Below are positions 1-10,085 of a stretch of DNA of 64,000 nucleotides, in pieces. Position 1 is the first letter of the stretch; each line of letters begins with the position of its first letter. Under the pieces are notes generated by a model. The model made no database searches and was not told where the DNA came from. It worked only from the letters and a program-made list of their open reading frames with translations. The stretch is from Bombardia bombarda. Taxonomy: Eukaryota; Ascomycota; Sordariomycetes; Sordariales; Lasiosphaeriaceae. The stretch is from positions 186,001 to 250,000 of the forward strand of contig JAULSR010000013.1 in NCBI GenBank assembly GCA_030512295.1. The letters run 5' to 3'. A program made the position numbers and the translations under genes.

Positions 1-1007
1 CAAGTTCCGCCTCGGCGTCTCGGAACTTGTCCACGTACGATCTCTGAGCAAAGATTTGGCGTAGCACGTTCTTATGCGCAACGTCATCTGGATTTCCAAG
101 AATCTCTTTGATCCTGTCATCCGTTGACAGCCGCGGGAAAGGGAAGGGGTAGTGGTTGACCTGCCACGGGGCGGTTTGGGCAAACTCCCAGTCGATGATG
201 GCCTGAATGTTAAACTCGTCATCAACCAGAATGTTCTGTGCGCCAAGATCCATGTGGTTCAAAGGGAATCGTCCGTGTAGGTCGATATCGTGAAAGAGTG
301 TGGTAATCCGGACAATATCGCGAAAGACCAGAGTGCCAAGTGTGGCAAATGTTGCAACATCTTTCGAATCCGTAGCAGACAGCTTGAGATTGTCTACTGC
401 CGCGTCCGCAACCGCAGTGAAGTATTCAACTGAGGTGGAGAATGGGCCATGGGACTTCAGCCCCTCAGCTGAAGCGGTCGCCAGCCTGCCAATGACAGGC
501 TCGCCTGCTGCTGAGATGGACGAGGTTGAGCCGATGTGGGAGTAGGCTAGGGAGGCTATTTCTGCCTGGACCTTTGTCCACTGAGTTATGATATGCTCTT
601 GGGTTGCGACCTGGTTGGAAGACGATGGTCAGAAGTCAGAACAGCAATGAATCCAATCCAGGGGATCTTCTTACCGGCAGATCGCACATGTCAAATTTAA
701 CATCCTGTAGTGTGTTTCCATAGAAACCTTCAAGAAGCATGTAGACGGCGCCAACATCGGTAGCGAGCTGAGACCCTGGGCCCTCGTAGGCGTACACAGC
801 AGGAATTCTGATTGTGGGAAGGTTACGCTTGACAAAGTTCATGGTAGCAACCTCGCAGGCAATCGCGTACTCCTCGTCTGCCTGGCTGATCGTGGGCGCG
901 GTATCGGGATGCCGGGGCAAGCGAACTCTTGCAATCACCAGACTGCCGTCCTCGGCGATTATCTCCAAACACATCCAGTACTGGCCTGCTGAAAATGGCT
1001 GGCTCAT
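1..1007 (-). CDS. APH-family phosphotransferase-like protein (3' end outside window)
   Basis: Protein of the aminoglycoside phosphotransferase/choline kinase-like fold (APH, PF01636), a large fungal family mostly of unknown substrate. The body reads exon 1007-675, intron 674-611 (GTAAGA...CCAG), exon 610 to the left edge. It carries the Brenner motif HMDLGAQNILVDDEF followed by IIDWEFA, which supply the catalytic base and metal ligands of the family. The C-terminus lies beyond base 1. The first ATG in the intact frame is at 1007 (MSQPFSAGQYW), which would be short at the N-terminus. Plausible N-terminal sequence continues upstream to an ATG at 1174 but sits in two other frames, switching near 1078-1085 and near 1026-1037 with no visible introns. 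It is either a recently frameshifted gene or has sequence errors. The family call is firm; the start and functionality are not. Confidence 0.75.
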
Positions 1008-1174
1008 GGCGACTCTCTGGCCCTTGATAGATCCGGGCGTGGCGCACCAGCACAGACTTGTCAATCATGGCGAGCAGTCCCTCGAGTTCGCTCCTTCATG
1101 CCGTTGTAGTCCCAATTGTCGGCCGAGCTCCATCTCGCGCTTGGTGGAGTTTTTGGGGTGCCGTCTGTGTTCAT
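1008..1174 (-). pseudogene. Frame-broken N-terminal coding remnant of the APH-like gene
   Basis: Reading from an ATG at 1174, the frame gives an N-terminus including SADNWDYNGMKER and ends at a TGA near 1065. A second frame supplies LEGLLAMIDKSVLVRHAR, and a third supplies KGQRVAMSQP, which joins the intact body. Each switch equals a one-base insertion (or two-base deletion), and no GT-AG pair explains it. The three pieces read as one continuous APH-type N-terminus, so they are most likely the original 5' coding end. Confidence 0.5.
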
Positions 1175-1686
1175 TGTGTCAGGTATCCTATCGGATGGCT
1201 ATTCCTTGAGTGTTGGGAAGGAAGCGTGGCGTTGTATTTATCAAGCGTTTGCCCTACACAGAGAAGGAGCAAACCGAAATCAGTTAGGGAGAATAATCAG
1301 CTGCAGTTGGGGAGACTTTGGTGTACGTACCCTATGGCGGCACCTTAACGCCACTCGCTCACAGCCCTAACCTTAAATGGTATCATTATCATTTTTGTAT
1401 TTCCCCTCGTCTGCCAGGCATGCATTGCTATTTAATAAGAAATAATATCAAATCAGCCCTGCTGAGCCCATATTCCAGACGCCAGAGAAATGCACACTTC
1501 CCGCCCCCTTCAAAACTTAGGTATCTTTGTGCGGAGCAGAACAGCTCGTCTTATCCGCACTCACATCAAACCACAACAAGGATCTCTCGTAACTGCTCCA
1601 AGTAGTGAACAAGACCCGGCCAGTTCACTTCTTCAATAACATGAACCACGTTCAGGGTCAAAATCTTCCAAACCACGCCAGCAACA
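1175..1686. other. Intergenic: APH-like 5' flank and SRP54 3' flank
   Basis: No supported gene. It holds the 5' flank of the minus-strand APH-like gene and the 3' untranslated side of SRP54. Short open frames here lack any recognisable motif. Confidence 0.6.
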
Positions 1687-3309
1687 CTATCTCCTCCCCC
1701 CACGCCCACCACCGCCACCCATGCCTCCTCCCATGCCGCCCATCATACCGCTCATCTGCTTCATCATGGCATTCATATCCATGCCTCCCATCCCGCCGGG
1801 CATACCACCACCACCACCACCACCACCACCACCACCACCGCCGCCACCACCACCAAACATCTTCATCAAGCTGCCCATATCGGGCATGCCGCCACCCCCA
1901 GCACCCCCAGCCCCGCCGCCCATGCTCTGCAACCTCTTCTGCATAGCAGCAAGCTGCTGTGCCTTGTTGCCGCCCCCCATGGCCTGCTGTGCGCGTTGCA
2001 TGTTCTTCATATTACCACCCATCTTCTTGGCCATGCCGGCCATCATGCGCTGCTGCGTCAACAAGTCCTCAACCTCCCTGACCGACGTCCCTGACCCCCT
2101 CGCGACGCGCGTCATCCTTGTGGGCTGCTCGATAAACATCTTGCCATCACTATCGAGCTCCTTGTCGGTCATGCTGTCGCAGATATAGATCATGCGCTTG
2201 AGCTTGAGGGAGCCCTCCTCGTCGTCCATGCTCTGCATCATGTTGCTCATTCCAGGAATCATGCCGGCCATCTTGGACAGCGGACCCATCTTCATGATGT
2301 TCTGCAGCTGGTCGCGCAAGTCGCGCACCGTGAAGATGCCCTCTGTGATGTGCTTGATGGTTTCCTTTTGATCGAGCTTGAGGCTCTGGACGTGCTCAAC
2401 GAGGCCGGCCATGTCGCCCATGCCGAGCAGCTTGGAGATAAAATTGTTGGGCACGAAGCGCTCGAGGTCGAGCATGTGCTCGCCCGTGCCGATGAAGACG
2501 ATGGGGGTGTGGGTGGCGGCCACGGCGGAGATGGCGCCGCCGCCGGCTGCGTGGCCGTCGGTCTTTGTGATGATGATGGCGCCGAAGTCGGCAGCTTCCT
2601 TGAAGGCTTTGGCCTGGGCCTCGGCCTGCTGGCCGATGGAGGCGTCGAGCACCATGATGGTCTCGTCGGGGCGGATGGCGGCCTGGATGTCGGTCATCTC
2701 CTGGAAGAGGGCGGATTCTTGCCTGTGGCGGCCCGAGGTGTCGACGATGATGACCTCGAAGCGCTCCTTCCTGAACTTGTCGACGCCATCGCGGGCGACG
2801 ACGGCAGGGTCTGTTTCTGTCAGGCTGCCGTAGTAGGGGATCTTTGCCTTGGTGGCGTTCTGTTTGAGCTGGTCAAAGGCACCGGCGCGGAAGGTGTCGG
2901 CGCAGACGAGACAGGCGCGGAAACCGCGCGATTGGTAGTGGCGGGCGAGCTTGGTGCAGGTGGTGGTCTTGCCGGCGCCCTGGAGGCCGACGAACATGAT
3001 GACATTTGTCTTGCCCTTCTTGGGCTTGAAGGACTCGGCGTGGGGGTCGACGAGGCGGACGAGCTCGTCGAAGACGGCCTTTTGGATGAGGCGCTTCTTG
3101 TTGACGGCGGGCGGCAGCTCCTTGAAGTTGACGGAAGCTTTTATCGACTTGCGCAGCTGGCCGACCAGGCGCACGTTGACGTCGGCTTCGAGCAGCGCGG
3201 AGCAGATCTCCTTGATCATGCCATCGAAGGCCTTCTCGTCGAGGTTGGGGGCGCGCGTGAGGTCGCTCACGGCCGCGTTGATGCGGCGCCCCAGGTCTTG
3301 GAGGACCAT
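1687..3309 (-). CDS. SRP54: Signal recognition particle 54 kDa GTPase subunit
   Basis: SRP54 binds signal peptides emerging from ribosomes and, through its GTPase, docks the SRP-ribosome complex on the SRP receptor at the ER. This 540-residue protein, close to the usual fungal length, is one uninterrupted frame. The N domain covers about residues 1-90. The G domain has the P-loop GLQGAGKTTT (108-117), DTSGR (190-194) and TKTDGHA (248-254). The methionine-rich M domain starts near 300. The tail beyond about 470 is dominated by Gly and Met and contains a pure glycine run encoded by a CCA/CCG trinucleotide repeat on the plus strand. The start at 3309 (MVLQDLGRRINAA) matches the conserved N-terminus of the family. 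It is expected to be essential and cytosolic. Confidence 0.97.
   Translation of the reverse strand: MVLQDLGRRINAAVSDLTRAPNLDEKAFDGMIKEICSALLEADVNVRLVGQLRKSIKASVNFKELPPAVNKKRLIQKAVFDELVRLVDPHAESFKPKKGKTNVIMFVGLQGAGKTTTCTKLARHYQSRGFRACLVCADTFRAGAFDQLKQNATKAKIPYYGSLTETDPAVVARDGVDKFRKERFEVIIVDTSGRHRQESALFQEMTDIQAAIRPDETIMVLDASIGQQAEAQAKAFKEAADFGAIIITKTDGHAAGGGAISAVAATHTPIVFIGTGEHMLDLERFVPNNFISKLLGMGDMAGLVEHVQSLKLDQKETIKHITEGIFTVRDLRDQLQNIMKMGPLSKMAGMIPGMSNMMQSMDDEEGSLKLKRMIYICDSMTDKELDSDGKMFIEQPTRMTRVARGSGTSVREVEDLLTQQRMMAGMAKKMGGNMKNMQRAQQAMGGGNKAQQLAAMQKRLQSMGGGAGGAGGGGMPDMGSLMKMFGGGGGGGGGGGGGGGGGMPGGMGGMDMNAMMKQMSGMMGGMGGGMGGGGGRGGRR
1804..1854. repeat. (CCA/CCG)n trinucleotide repeat inside SRP54
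   Basis: An almost pure CCA array with a short CCG interruption. On the coding strand it is GGT/GGC and encodes the polyglycine run in the SRP54 tail. Length variation between strains would be tolerated because the repeat stays in frame. Confidence 0.9.
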
Positions 3310-4723
3310 TGTGGATGTCAGTCGCGATCAAGGAATTATTCGAGGGTTGTCGTCGCTGTCGAGGTTGTGTCGAGGTGGCCGCTGGACAGGTGCAGGTACG
3401 TAGGGCGTAGGTGATGCGCAAGTGGGTTGTTTGGTGTGGAATTGTGGCGGGGATCCCATGGAACCTCCAAAATGGTGGGGCGAAACGGGGCCAATTTGGT
3501 CCTGCCCCGCGGGCGGTGAGTTGATTGGAGGTTATGGAGCCAAGTCCCTTGGCAAGTCGCACCCGCTGTCCGCACCTTCTTTGTGGGGATGGGAGGACAG
3601 CCTGCAGTGGGGAGCTTCTAGTCTTCTTCTGTGACAGACCCCACCCGACACAAGATGACGAAAAAAGCTCAACCATTTCTCTCCAAATCCGAGAATGCAC
3701 ATTATCATATGATGGCGACAACCCAAATTATTACGACAAAAGATATCGTCGGCAGGCAGTGCATTTGTATTGATGCACAAGGCCTATCCTAAAATATTGC
3801 TCCATTCATTGTTCTACTTCTAAAAACATGCTAAATCATTTCATAACCGAGAACTCAAATGCACGTCGACCAACCCCCCTGCACCGCAAAGCCAGCCCGC
3901 TGTAAACCCACTGAAAGCCCACTACACACGAGACCTACAAGCAACCCGTCCCTGTCGCCTGGTTGATCTTCCCAAATGGCGCTCCCATCTACAGCGCCCT
4001 GGCGACCAGAACTAGAACTGCTGGATCTGGAGTCTGTGGATGCCTCAGATGCTGCGACCTCAGATGCTGCGACCTCTGGGTCAGAATCCTCGTCTTCATC
4101 TGCACTATCATCCATGTACATTACAGGGCCTCTCGCAGTTGATACGGTTCTCCCTGCAACCCAGGCGTGCGCAACCAACCGCGAGCCAGAACCTGCCCCT
4201 CCGAGCTGTCCTCAGCTTTCTGCCCGCCACATCCATGCCGAGCGCAATCAAGGCGACAATGGCGCAGATAATGATGGGCCCCAAAGTCCTTGGGCGGCGA
4301 CATGGCCGGGATGTCGCAGCGCTTGATGCTCGTCTCCATCGTGACAAGGAGTCTGAAGATGGTGACGACAAAGGACCCAGTAGCCGGTGGTCAGCAGGAC
4401 GGAGGGCGATGGACGGGTTGGGTCGTAACTAGTAGGCAGGACAAACAACAAAACCCCAAGGGAGAATGCCCGATTTATCCCAACCCCTGACCCGGCGCAC
4501 CAGCTTGAGCGCCAGCTTGCCACAACGGGAATCTGCACATTTCCCACCTGCCCCTCATTCTCCGAGCAGAGTCACAGCGATGCGGATGCAGACATGGTGC
4601 CCCAGAGCACCTCGGTCAGTTTTTAGCGGTTTCGGTAGTGTGACGGAGAGGGAGCTGGGAGTCGTCGACGGTCCTGATTTGGAGTATTAGGTGAGTTGCA
4701 GAAGCCGCTGGAGAGGAGCTTGA
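3310..4723. other. Intergenic: SRP54 upstream region plus degraded coding-like stretch
   Basis: Bases 3310-3850 are the SRP54 5' flank. Between about 3970 and 4550 the minus strand has coding-like fragments in shifting frames, including METSIKRCDIPAMSPP and a hydrophobic segment PIIICAIVALIALGM, then an acidic/serine-rich frame. No start, splice pattern or family can be assigned; it may be a decayed membrane-protein gene. Confidence 0.35.
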
Positions 4724-5760
4724 ATGAGGCCATTTTTTCAGAGAGGCAAGTTTGCCGTCCTCAGCTCATCTTTTAACCCAGCCAAGGACTCGCTGGGTGA
4801 CATTCGATGGGGCCCGAGTCCGCTGCTGCGCAGGAGAATGGACAAATTGGCTTGGTGCAAGGCCGAGATCACGCGGTTGGAAACCATCATGCCTGTCATA
4901 GGCATGTGCTATGCGAGCCATATGTACCCGCGACGAGACACAGGGCGAATGCACGCGAATTGTGACGACATGTCTTGCCAGGTGCTGAATATCGACGAGA
5001 GCACCTACAAAACCAAGCATGCGTCCCATTGTAAGTCTAATGGGAACGGACGAGGATGAAAAAGACTATCTGCCCCAGAACGTGGAAAGCGACAAGGACA
5101 GAAAGGTGCGGTCCATCCTAGAGGCAGGTGGCATTCCCATCATCATCAACGGATAGACCCACAAATACTGTCGCCATCTCGCACGTCTGGGCAGACGGGT
5201 TGGGTAATCCGTCCTCGAATCGACTGCCCCTCTGTCAGCTGCGGCGGTTCCAGGCCATGATCAGTGCCGTTCTGCGCAGCGGCGAAGGGGTCGATCACGA
5301 ATGGAATTTCATTGAAAGACTAGCACGACAAGTCAAAAGAGCTATCGAGGACTGTCCTGCCGCCAGACTGTCTCTGGTGGGTGGCCTGCTCGGGATGGAT
5401 GCGCCGTCTGTGGACTCTGGACGAGGCCATCCTCGCCAAAGAGTCCCTCTACATCCAGACTGGTATAATCGGGTGAATGTGTGGACGGACGGGGCGGGCG
5501 AGCCGACGCCGGAAGGGCTGGTGGTGCGCCTCAGGTCACGGTGGGAGAGCAGTGGCGCTTACCGAGGGGATGGAGCTGCAAGTTTGTCAAACGAAGACAA
5601 GGGAGATGTTGCGCTAGTATTGGGAGGGCCGAATGGGGACCACCGCTATGCCATGGTCCTGGAGAGGGGTTCGCCGCTGGAGCTGATCGACAGCCCGAAG
5701 TCGACGAATGGGTTCCGCCGTGGCATCCTGGCGCGCGCTTAAAAGGGGCCATCTCTAGAT
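4724..5760 (+). pseudogene. Decayed HET-domain (heterokaryon incompatibility) gene
   Basis: HET-domain proteins trigger heterokaryon incompatibility and cell death in filamentous fungi. The first frame from 4724 contains a typical pre-HET region (GDIRWGPSPLLRRRMDKLAW, then CDDMSCQVLN) and stops near 5059. A second frame holds DEDEKDYLPQNVES...ILEAGGIPIII and ends at a TAG near 5153. A third, from about 5128, holds the diagnostic HET core VAISHVWADGLGNPSSN followed by LPLCQL. A later piece, WMRRLWTLDEAILAKESLY near 5390-5450, is again in another frame, and the segment expected between it and the core is largely missing. No introns explain the shifts. Family identity is clear; an active product is unlikely. 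Confidence 0.7.
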
Positions 5761-6267
5761 AGAGGTAGTAGCGGTCGCGCAGCGGTTGGGGATAACACCG
5801 CGATCGAGGTGGACGTATCGAGGCGCGGTCGCCTGGCGGCGAACAAACGACACTTTACAAGGAATGGATGCGGTCCCTAGATGATGGCTTTGAGGGCAAA
5901 AGAGTTTTCGCCAATTTTGATCTGGACCTTGGTATATTTGGCAAGGGTGATGTTGATGGTTCCAGGATCGTCACTACTGCTACTACTACTACTACTAAGG
6001 TTGTGAATGACACTGATGATCACAGCGACTATGATATTGAGGACGAAACTGAGGATATTCACGACGAGAATAATGACGAGGATAATGAGGAGAGTGGGGA
6101 GACTGAAGATGTTGGAGAGCAAGTACAGTGTGTCAACAAGGAGTGGTTCCAGGATGTATCAGCGATGGTGTGTTGGGTAAGGTTATATGTCAATGGGTTA
6201 TGTCAGCTCCACTACTATTCGACAAAGACTCTTCCCATTCTTCTCTATGGGGCCATTGGGATCTCTC
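5761..6267. other. Intergenic, low-complexity acidic open frame
   Basis: A plus-strand open frame (5868-6311) encodes a very acidic, Asp/Glu-rich low-complexity sequence with a short threonine run from a CTA repeat near 5976-5997. It overlaps the 3' end of the opposite ABM gene, and I see no domain in it. It could be the tail of the decayed HET gene or chance. Confidence 0.4.
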
Positions 6268-6721
6268 TCACTCCCGACTCTCCCAACCGGCAAACTGGTC
6301 AAGTGGGATAACCTTCAGCGGAGCCAGCATATTGTCTTCCTTGGCACTGACTTCCATGAGCCATGCCATCTTGGGGCTTGCCTTGTGAGCCTCGACTGCA
6401 GCTTCATCGACATATCTTTCATTCGTAGTAGTCAGTATCTGAGAAGCTCGAATAGGAAACGAGTCGTTGGAGAACTCACGTTTCCCATACGATAATAGTG
6501 GGCTGCTCGACATTGCCGGCTCGGAACCACTGGTACTGCAGGACACCCGGCTCGTGTTCCTTGACATAGTCGCATACTGACTGGGTGATTTCCTCAACCT
6601 GGATGTGCCAGACGGTGTGGTGGTTAGCAAACTTGAAGACTTTACTGTGCCGTGGCATTTTACGTACCCGCTCGACTCTGTCGGGCTTGGGGTAGAGCAT
6701 AGCAAGAAATTTGAGAGGCAT
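6268..6721 (-). CDS. Small antibiotic-biosynthesis-monooxygenase (ABM) domain protein
   Basis: A 106-residue protein with the dimeric alpha/beta-barrel ABM fold (PF03992), whose members act as cofactor-free monooxygenases or small-molecule handling proteins. Three exons: 6721-6668, 6598-6480 and 6415-6268. Introns are 6667-6599 (GTACGT...CCAG) and 6479-6416 (GTGAGT...AAAG, with a CTGAC branch site). The spliced protein begins MPLKFLAMLYPKPDRVER, continues VEEITQSVCDYVKEHEPG and ends PLDQFAGWESRE. The patterns EHEPGVLQYQW and IIVWETYVDEAAVEAHK, where the chain moves from one strand to the helix carrying the conserved His, are characteristic. It lies 440 bp from the convergently oriented 3' end of a decarboxylase-family gene; a shared pathway is only a guess. 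Confidence 0.85.
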
Positions 6722-7161
6722 TTTGGATGATGTTCTCTTCTGCAGCTGTGTTGGAAGGATAGTAGTAATAGTTCTGAAAGGTAGGTATGTATGGGGCAAC
6801 AGGTGGAGGGAAAAGGCAGATCGAACTGAAAAGATGTGTTTAGTGAAGCGGGGGAAGCATGAAGTTGGCACGACAGGTCGGGATATACTCTTCCTAATGT
6901 GCCGTCGGGAAATATCAGAGTGCTCCACTTGCATTAGGCAGAAATAGAATGGATCACCTCCAGGTCGTCTAAGTGGTAGAAAGCCTACGATATTAGACTG
7001 GATAGAGCTAGAGTAGTGTATAGCGTATACCGTAATTGACGTCATTTCGTCATTTCATCTCTTCATCATGATTATAGAAGTCGTCCGTCCAATTCATGTC
7101 TGCAAAAAGCATTGAACACAAAGTAAAAGACCAAAAAGACTGTAAATACACCACCCATGGA
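6722..7161. other. Intergenic between ABM gene and decarboxylase gene
   Basis: Contains the promoter side of the ABM gene and the 3' flank of the decarboxylase-family gene. No additional gene seen. Confidence 0.6.
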
Positions 7162-8364
7162 CTAGAAGAGTGTCTTTGTCTTTGGGTTCGCCGTCGCCAA
7201 CGGGCTGCCATACTCGGAATACCCCTTGTCTGGAGGAGTCCGCATAAAGTCAGTACTCTTCAGACCTGCCTTTTCCTGGAAAACCACCACACAATCGGAG
7301 CCGCCAAACTGGAAGTACGACAGCTCCTGTCCCTTCTTGACCGTGTCCCCTTCCTTCACACTCAGGATCACGCTGCTCACATGGGCCATGCCAATCGGCA
7401 GCACCGCGACCAGGCCCAGCTCGGGCGAGTCAAGGACAATCAGTCCTCGGGTCTGCAGGAACTGATAGCCCGACGCATCCTGTGCATCAGGTCCAGGCAT
7501 TGACCGGCTCGGCACCAACAAGTCGTCGGCCACGGCCACATCCAGGTAGGCGGCGCCCTGGATGACCTTGGCCTCGACGACCTTGCCCGAGACGGGCGCG
7601 TGCTGGCGGTGATAGTTGTACGTGTTGAGGAAGGCGTGCATCCAGACGCCGTTCTGGAACTCGGCGTGGTTGTCGCTGTCCGCAAGCAGGTCCTCGATGC
7701 GCCACTCGATGTCCTTGACGTTGACCATGTCGAACTGGTCAATGTCGTAGGCCTCGCTGAAGCAGCTGTCGGCCGGGTAGACGATGGTGAGCGGGTCGTT
7801 CGGGCCCGCGATGGGTCTCATGCCGGGCTTGAGTTGGCGCGCAAAGAACTCGTTGAAGGTGCGGAAGCCGCCTTCGGGCTCGATGCAGTCGTCGTAGCAG
7901 TAGGGCGCGCAGTCCTTGAACGTCTGCAGGGAGTCGGCGGTGAGTGACTGGGGCGTGTCCATGAACTGGCCCATGATCTGGACGTAGGCGACGATCCAGG
8001 CCGAGAGCCAGGTCAGAGGCTTGTTGGCCGAGGAAGGGTCAATGGGCGTCTGCATGCTGCCTAGAGGGAGCTGGTCCAGGACAAAGTAGAAGATGCAAAT
8101 GACGTTGTAGATATCCTTGCCTTTGAAGTCCTCGTGGGGGATCCAGACGAGCAGCTCGTTGGCGTAGTCGAGGAAACCTTGTGCAGTTTGGATTTCAAAG
8201 TCATCCATCAATTTGGGTAGCTTCTCGTGGGCTGCCTTGACGGCCTTATCAAGAGCGTCCGGGGAGACAAGGTCCAGGTAGCCCTTGAGTACCGTCATTA
8301 TGGGCTCCAGGGGCCGTACAGGACCGAGGGGGCGCGCCGTCGGCAGGGTAGAGACTGAGGGCAT
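7162..8364 (-). CDS. Phosphatidylserine decarboxylase-family enzyme (PsiD-like type)
   Basis: A 400-residue single-exon member of the pyruvoyl-dependent phosphatidylserine decarboxylase family (PF02666). It is preceded by the extra N-terminal domain seen in soluble fungal members (PF12588 type; WLSAWIVAYVQIMGQFMDTP, then FKDCAPYCYDDC). PSD features visible: FRTFNEFFARQLKPG, YNYHRQHAPVSGKV with the catalytic-region His, LPIGMAHVSSV, and the self-cleavage motif as FGGSD, with Ser356 predicted to become the pyruvoyl group. No mitochondrial presequence, signal peptide or transmembrane segment is evident, unlike membrane-lipid PSDs. This architecture is shared with PsiD, the tryptophan decarboxylase of psilocybin synthesis, so an aromatic amino acid substrate is possible. 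Substrate cannot be read from the sequence. Confidence 0.9.
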   Translation of the reverse strand: MPSVSTLPTARPLGPVRPLEPIMTVLKGYLDLVSPDALDKAVKAAHEKLPKLMDDFEIQTAQGFLDYANELLVWIPHEDFKGKDIYNVICIFYFVLDQLPLGSMQTPIDPSSANKPLTWLSAWIVAYVQIMGQFMDTPQSLTADSLQTFKDCAPYCYDDCIEPEGGFRTFNEFFARQLKPGMRPIAGPNDPLTIVYPADSCFSEAYDIDQFDMVNVKDIEWRIEDLLADSDNHAEFQNGVWMHAFLNTYNYHRQHAPVSGKVVEAKVIQGAAYLDVAVADDLLVPSRSMPGPDAQDASGYQFLQTRGLIVLDSPELGLVAVLPIGMAHVSSVILSVKEGDTVKKGQELSYFQFGGSDCVVVFQEKAGLKSTDFMRTPPDKGYSEYGSPLATANPKTKTLF

Positions 8365-9406
8365 GATGATGTAGTGAGGGAGTGTCTTCCGTGGTTAGGA
8401 AGTATCTTAGGAAGAAAGAAGGTGTTCTTTGACAGATGAGGAGAAAGGGAATCTGAATGGTATTTTATACACAGTGCTGCTATCGGGCTGAGTCCTGTGG
8501 TCTCTCGAGTGATGGCTGTTTCTGACAGTGACGTACGCAGACACGATAGTCACTGGACCATTGTTTCCAATATCTAGGTATCCAGGTTGGTGTTGCCTCG
8601 ACTGTGAGTTAATGAACCAGCTAAGGGCGGAGAGGTGAGACATGCATACCTACCCCAGACTTGACAAACTCTAGACAGTTGTCGTGACAGCAAGACTGAG
8701 ACTTCAGCTTTGCGACGATCAGGATGCATCATGGGATTCTCGCCACCAATGCAAGTTGTGCATCCAGGTCCGCGGCGTCTTTTGCTGTATGATGAGAGCA
8801 TGGCAGCCTATCATGTGTCTGAGGAGACCGGCGAGGAACAATGTCCGATTCCTCGATGGGTTAGACACCTCATTTGGCCATTCACTCAGGTATATCCGAG
8901 TCGCACAGCAGTTCTAAATATTCGCCCAAGAATGAACATCCGAATCGTTCCTACTGCAGGACGAAAATGGATCTTTTAATATAGATACCACTTCCGTCTC
9001 TTATGACATAGAAATGACCAAATTGTGTTTCACCGCAGGTAATCGCTCCGATTCATCATGCAGAAAGTTCGACGACCTCGAATGGAAGGGTTGGGCAGCC
9101 CGGGCAACTAGCTTTCTGAACATCTCGGAGCTCTACTGGTATTTCACCATGAGGATGTCATCCAGGTATTTCATGATGCATGCTGAATCCCGATTGTAGA
9201 GGTTCCAGCTAGCCACGACGATATTGACTGTGAAAGCGGGGCAACCTGCATTTTGTCCGCAACTGTGCACTGGAGTCAAAATGGGGAATGACAGAGAGTC
9301 CAAGGGAACCGTGGAAGTTGTTTACCAGGTTGCACGAAAGCGGGGTGAAAGGGCAAGGAGCGAATACTGGTTCATAGATCCTCTTGTCTTGGTAAAAGAC
9401 AGGTCA
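8365..9406. other. Intergenic upstream of decarboxylase-family gene
   Basis: Promoter side of the decarboxylase-family gene and upstream flank of tRNA-Ser. No open frame with recognisable protein features. Confidence 0.6.
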
Positions 9407-9505
9407 GTCACTTTGGCGGAGTGGTTAACGCGCTGCCCTGCTAATGACAAGTTAGTGTGTTAGGCAGTTCCCTCGGGAGCGTAGGTTCGAATCCTACAGG
9501 TGACG
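9407..9505 (+). tRNA. tRNA-Ser(GCT) with intron
   Basis: Acceptor stem GTCACTT (9407-9413) pairs with AGGTGAC (9498-9504), followed by discriminator G. The D stem is GCG/CGC. The anticodon stem CTGCC/GGCAG encloses the loop CTGCTAA with anticodon GCT, interrupted after A37 by an 18-nt intron. A long variable arm and the T arm GTAGG-TTCGAAT-CCTAC follow. A run of ten T starts six bases after the gene, a good RNA polymerase III terminator. Confidence 0.93.
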
Positions 9506-10085
9506 ACGCTTTTTTTTTTGTTTTGATCATTCTCGAACATATTATTTTGACGTCGGGGATCTTGATGGTCTGGATCAGACATGGCGAGGTGCGTGATGAT
9601 GGCACAGCTGTCCACGCCGGTTCTCACACCGACTCTTTTTTTAATGACTGGATCGAGATTGAAACACGACGATGAGGTGACGCAATTAAATGCATCAGTC
9701 TTGTGGCTCAGTTCCAAAAGGTTTTAACTTCTCGATTCATTTACTTGCTGCAACCCACAAACTTGATTCGATGTTGCCAGCTATTACCCCTTTCCCGCGT
9801 CTGCGTCTGCCGAGTGCAACACAATATGGATATTGATGCAGGTACATATAATGATATAACAGCGTAACTTAGTTTTTTCTTTCTGAATTTCCGATGGAAC
9901 CCATCCATCCTCCAAACAACTTTTATATCTGGCCTTTCCCCCCATCCAACCCATTCCCAACCTGAGGTCCCAGTGCACACCTTGTCACTATCGAGTTGAG
10001 TGCAATTATTTGTTTGGACATTGTTGCCGTTCCACCCTATCTCTTCCATTCCAGCGACGTATATCCCCCCAGTAACGAGACCCCC
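9506..10085. other. Intergenic between tRNA-Ser and secreted-protein gene
   Basis: Beyond the tRNA terminator no gene or repeat of note was recognised. Confidence 0.6.
9511..9519 (+). terminator. Pol III oligo-T terminator of tRNA-Ser
   Basis: T run a few bases downstream of the tRNA-Ser 3' end, as expected for RNA polymerase III termination. Confidence 0.75.

Noticed and set aside
1721..2188. Polyproline frame on the plus strand
   Set aside because: Caused by the CCA repeat that encodes polyglycine in SRP54 on the opposite strand.
2350..3414. Long 354-codon plus-strand frame opposite SRP54
   Set aside because: It is the mirror of a GC-rich coding strand with strong codon bias; composition is Gly/Val/Glu/Asp-biased and no domain is visible. 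SRP54 fully explains the sequence.
3855..4547. Minus-strand membrane-protein gene
   Set aside because: Hydrophobic and charged fragments occur, but in several frames without a consistent start or splice set; described only as a coding-like remnant.
5868..6311. Acidic 147-codon frame as an independent gene
   Set aside because: Low complexity, overlaps the 3' exon of the ABM gene on the opposite strand, and has no recognisable features; kept only as an intergenic note.
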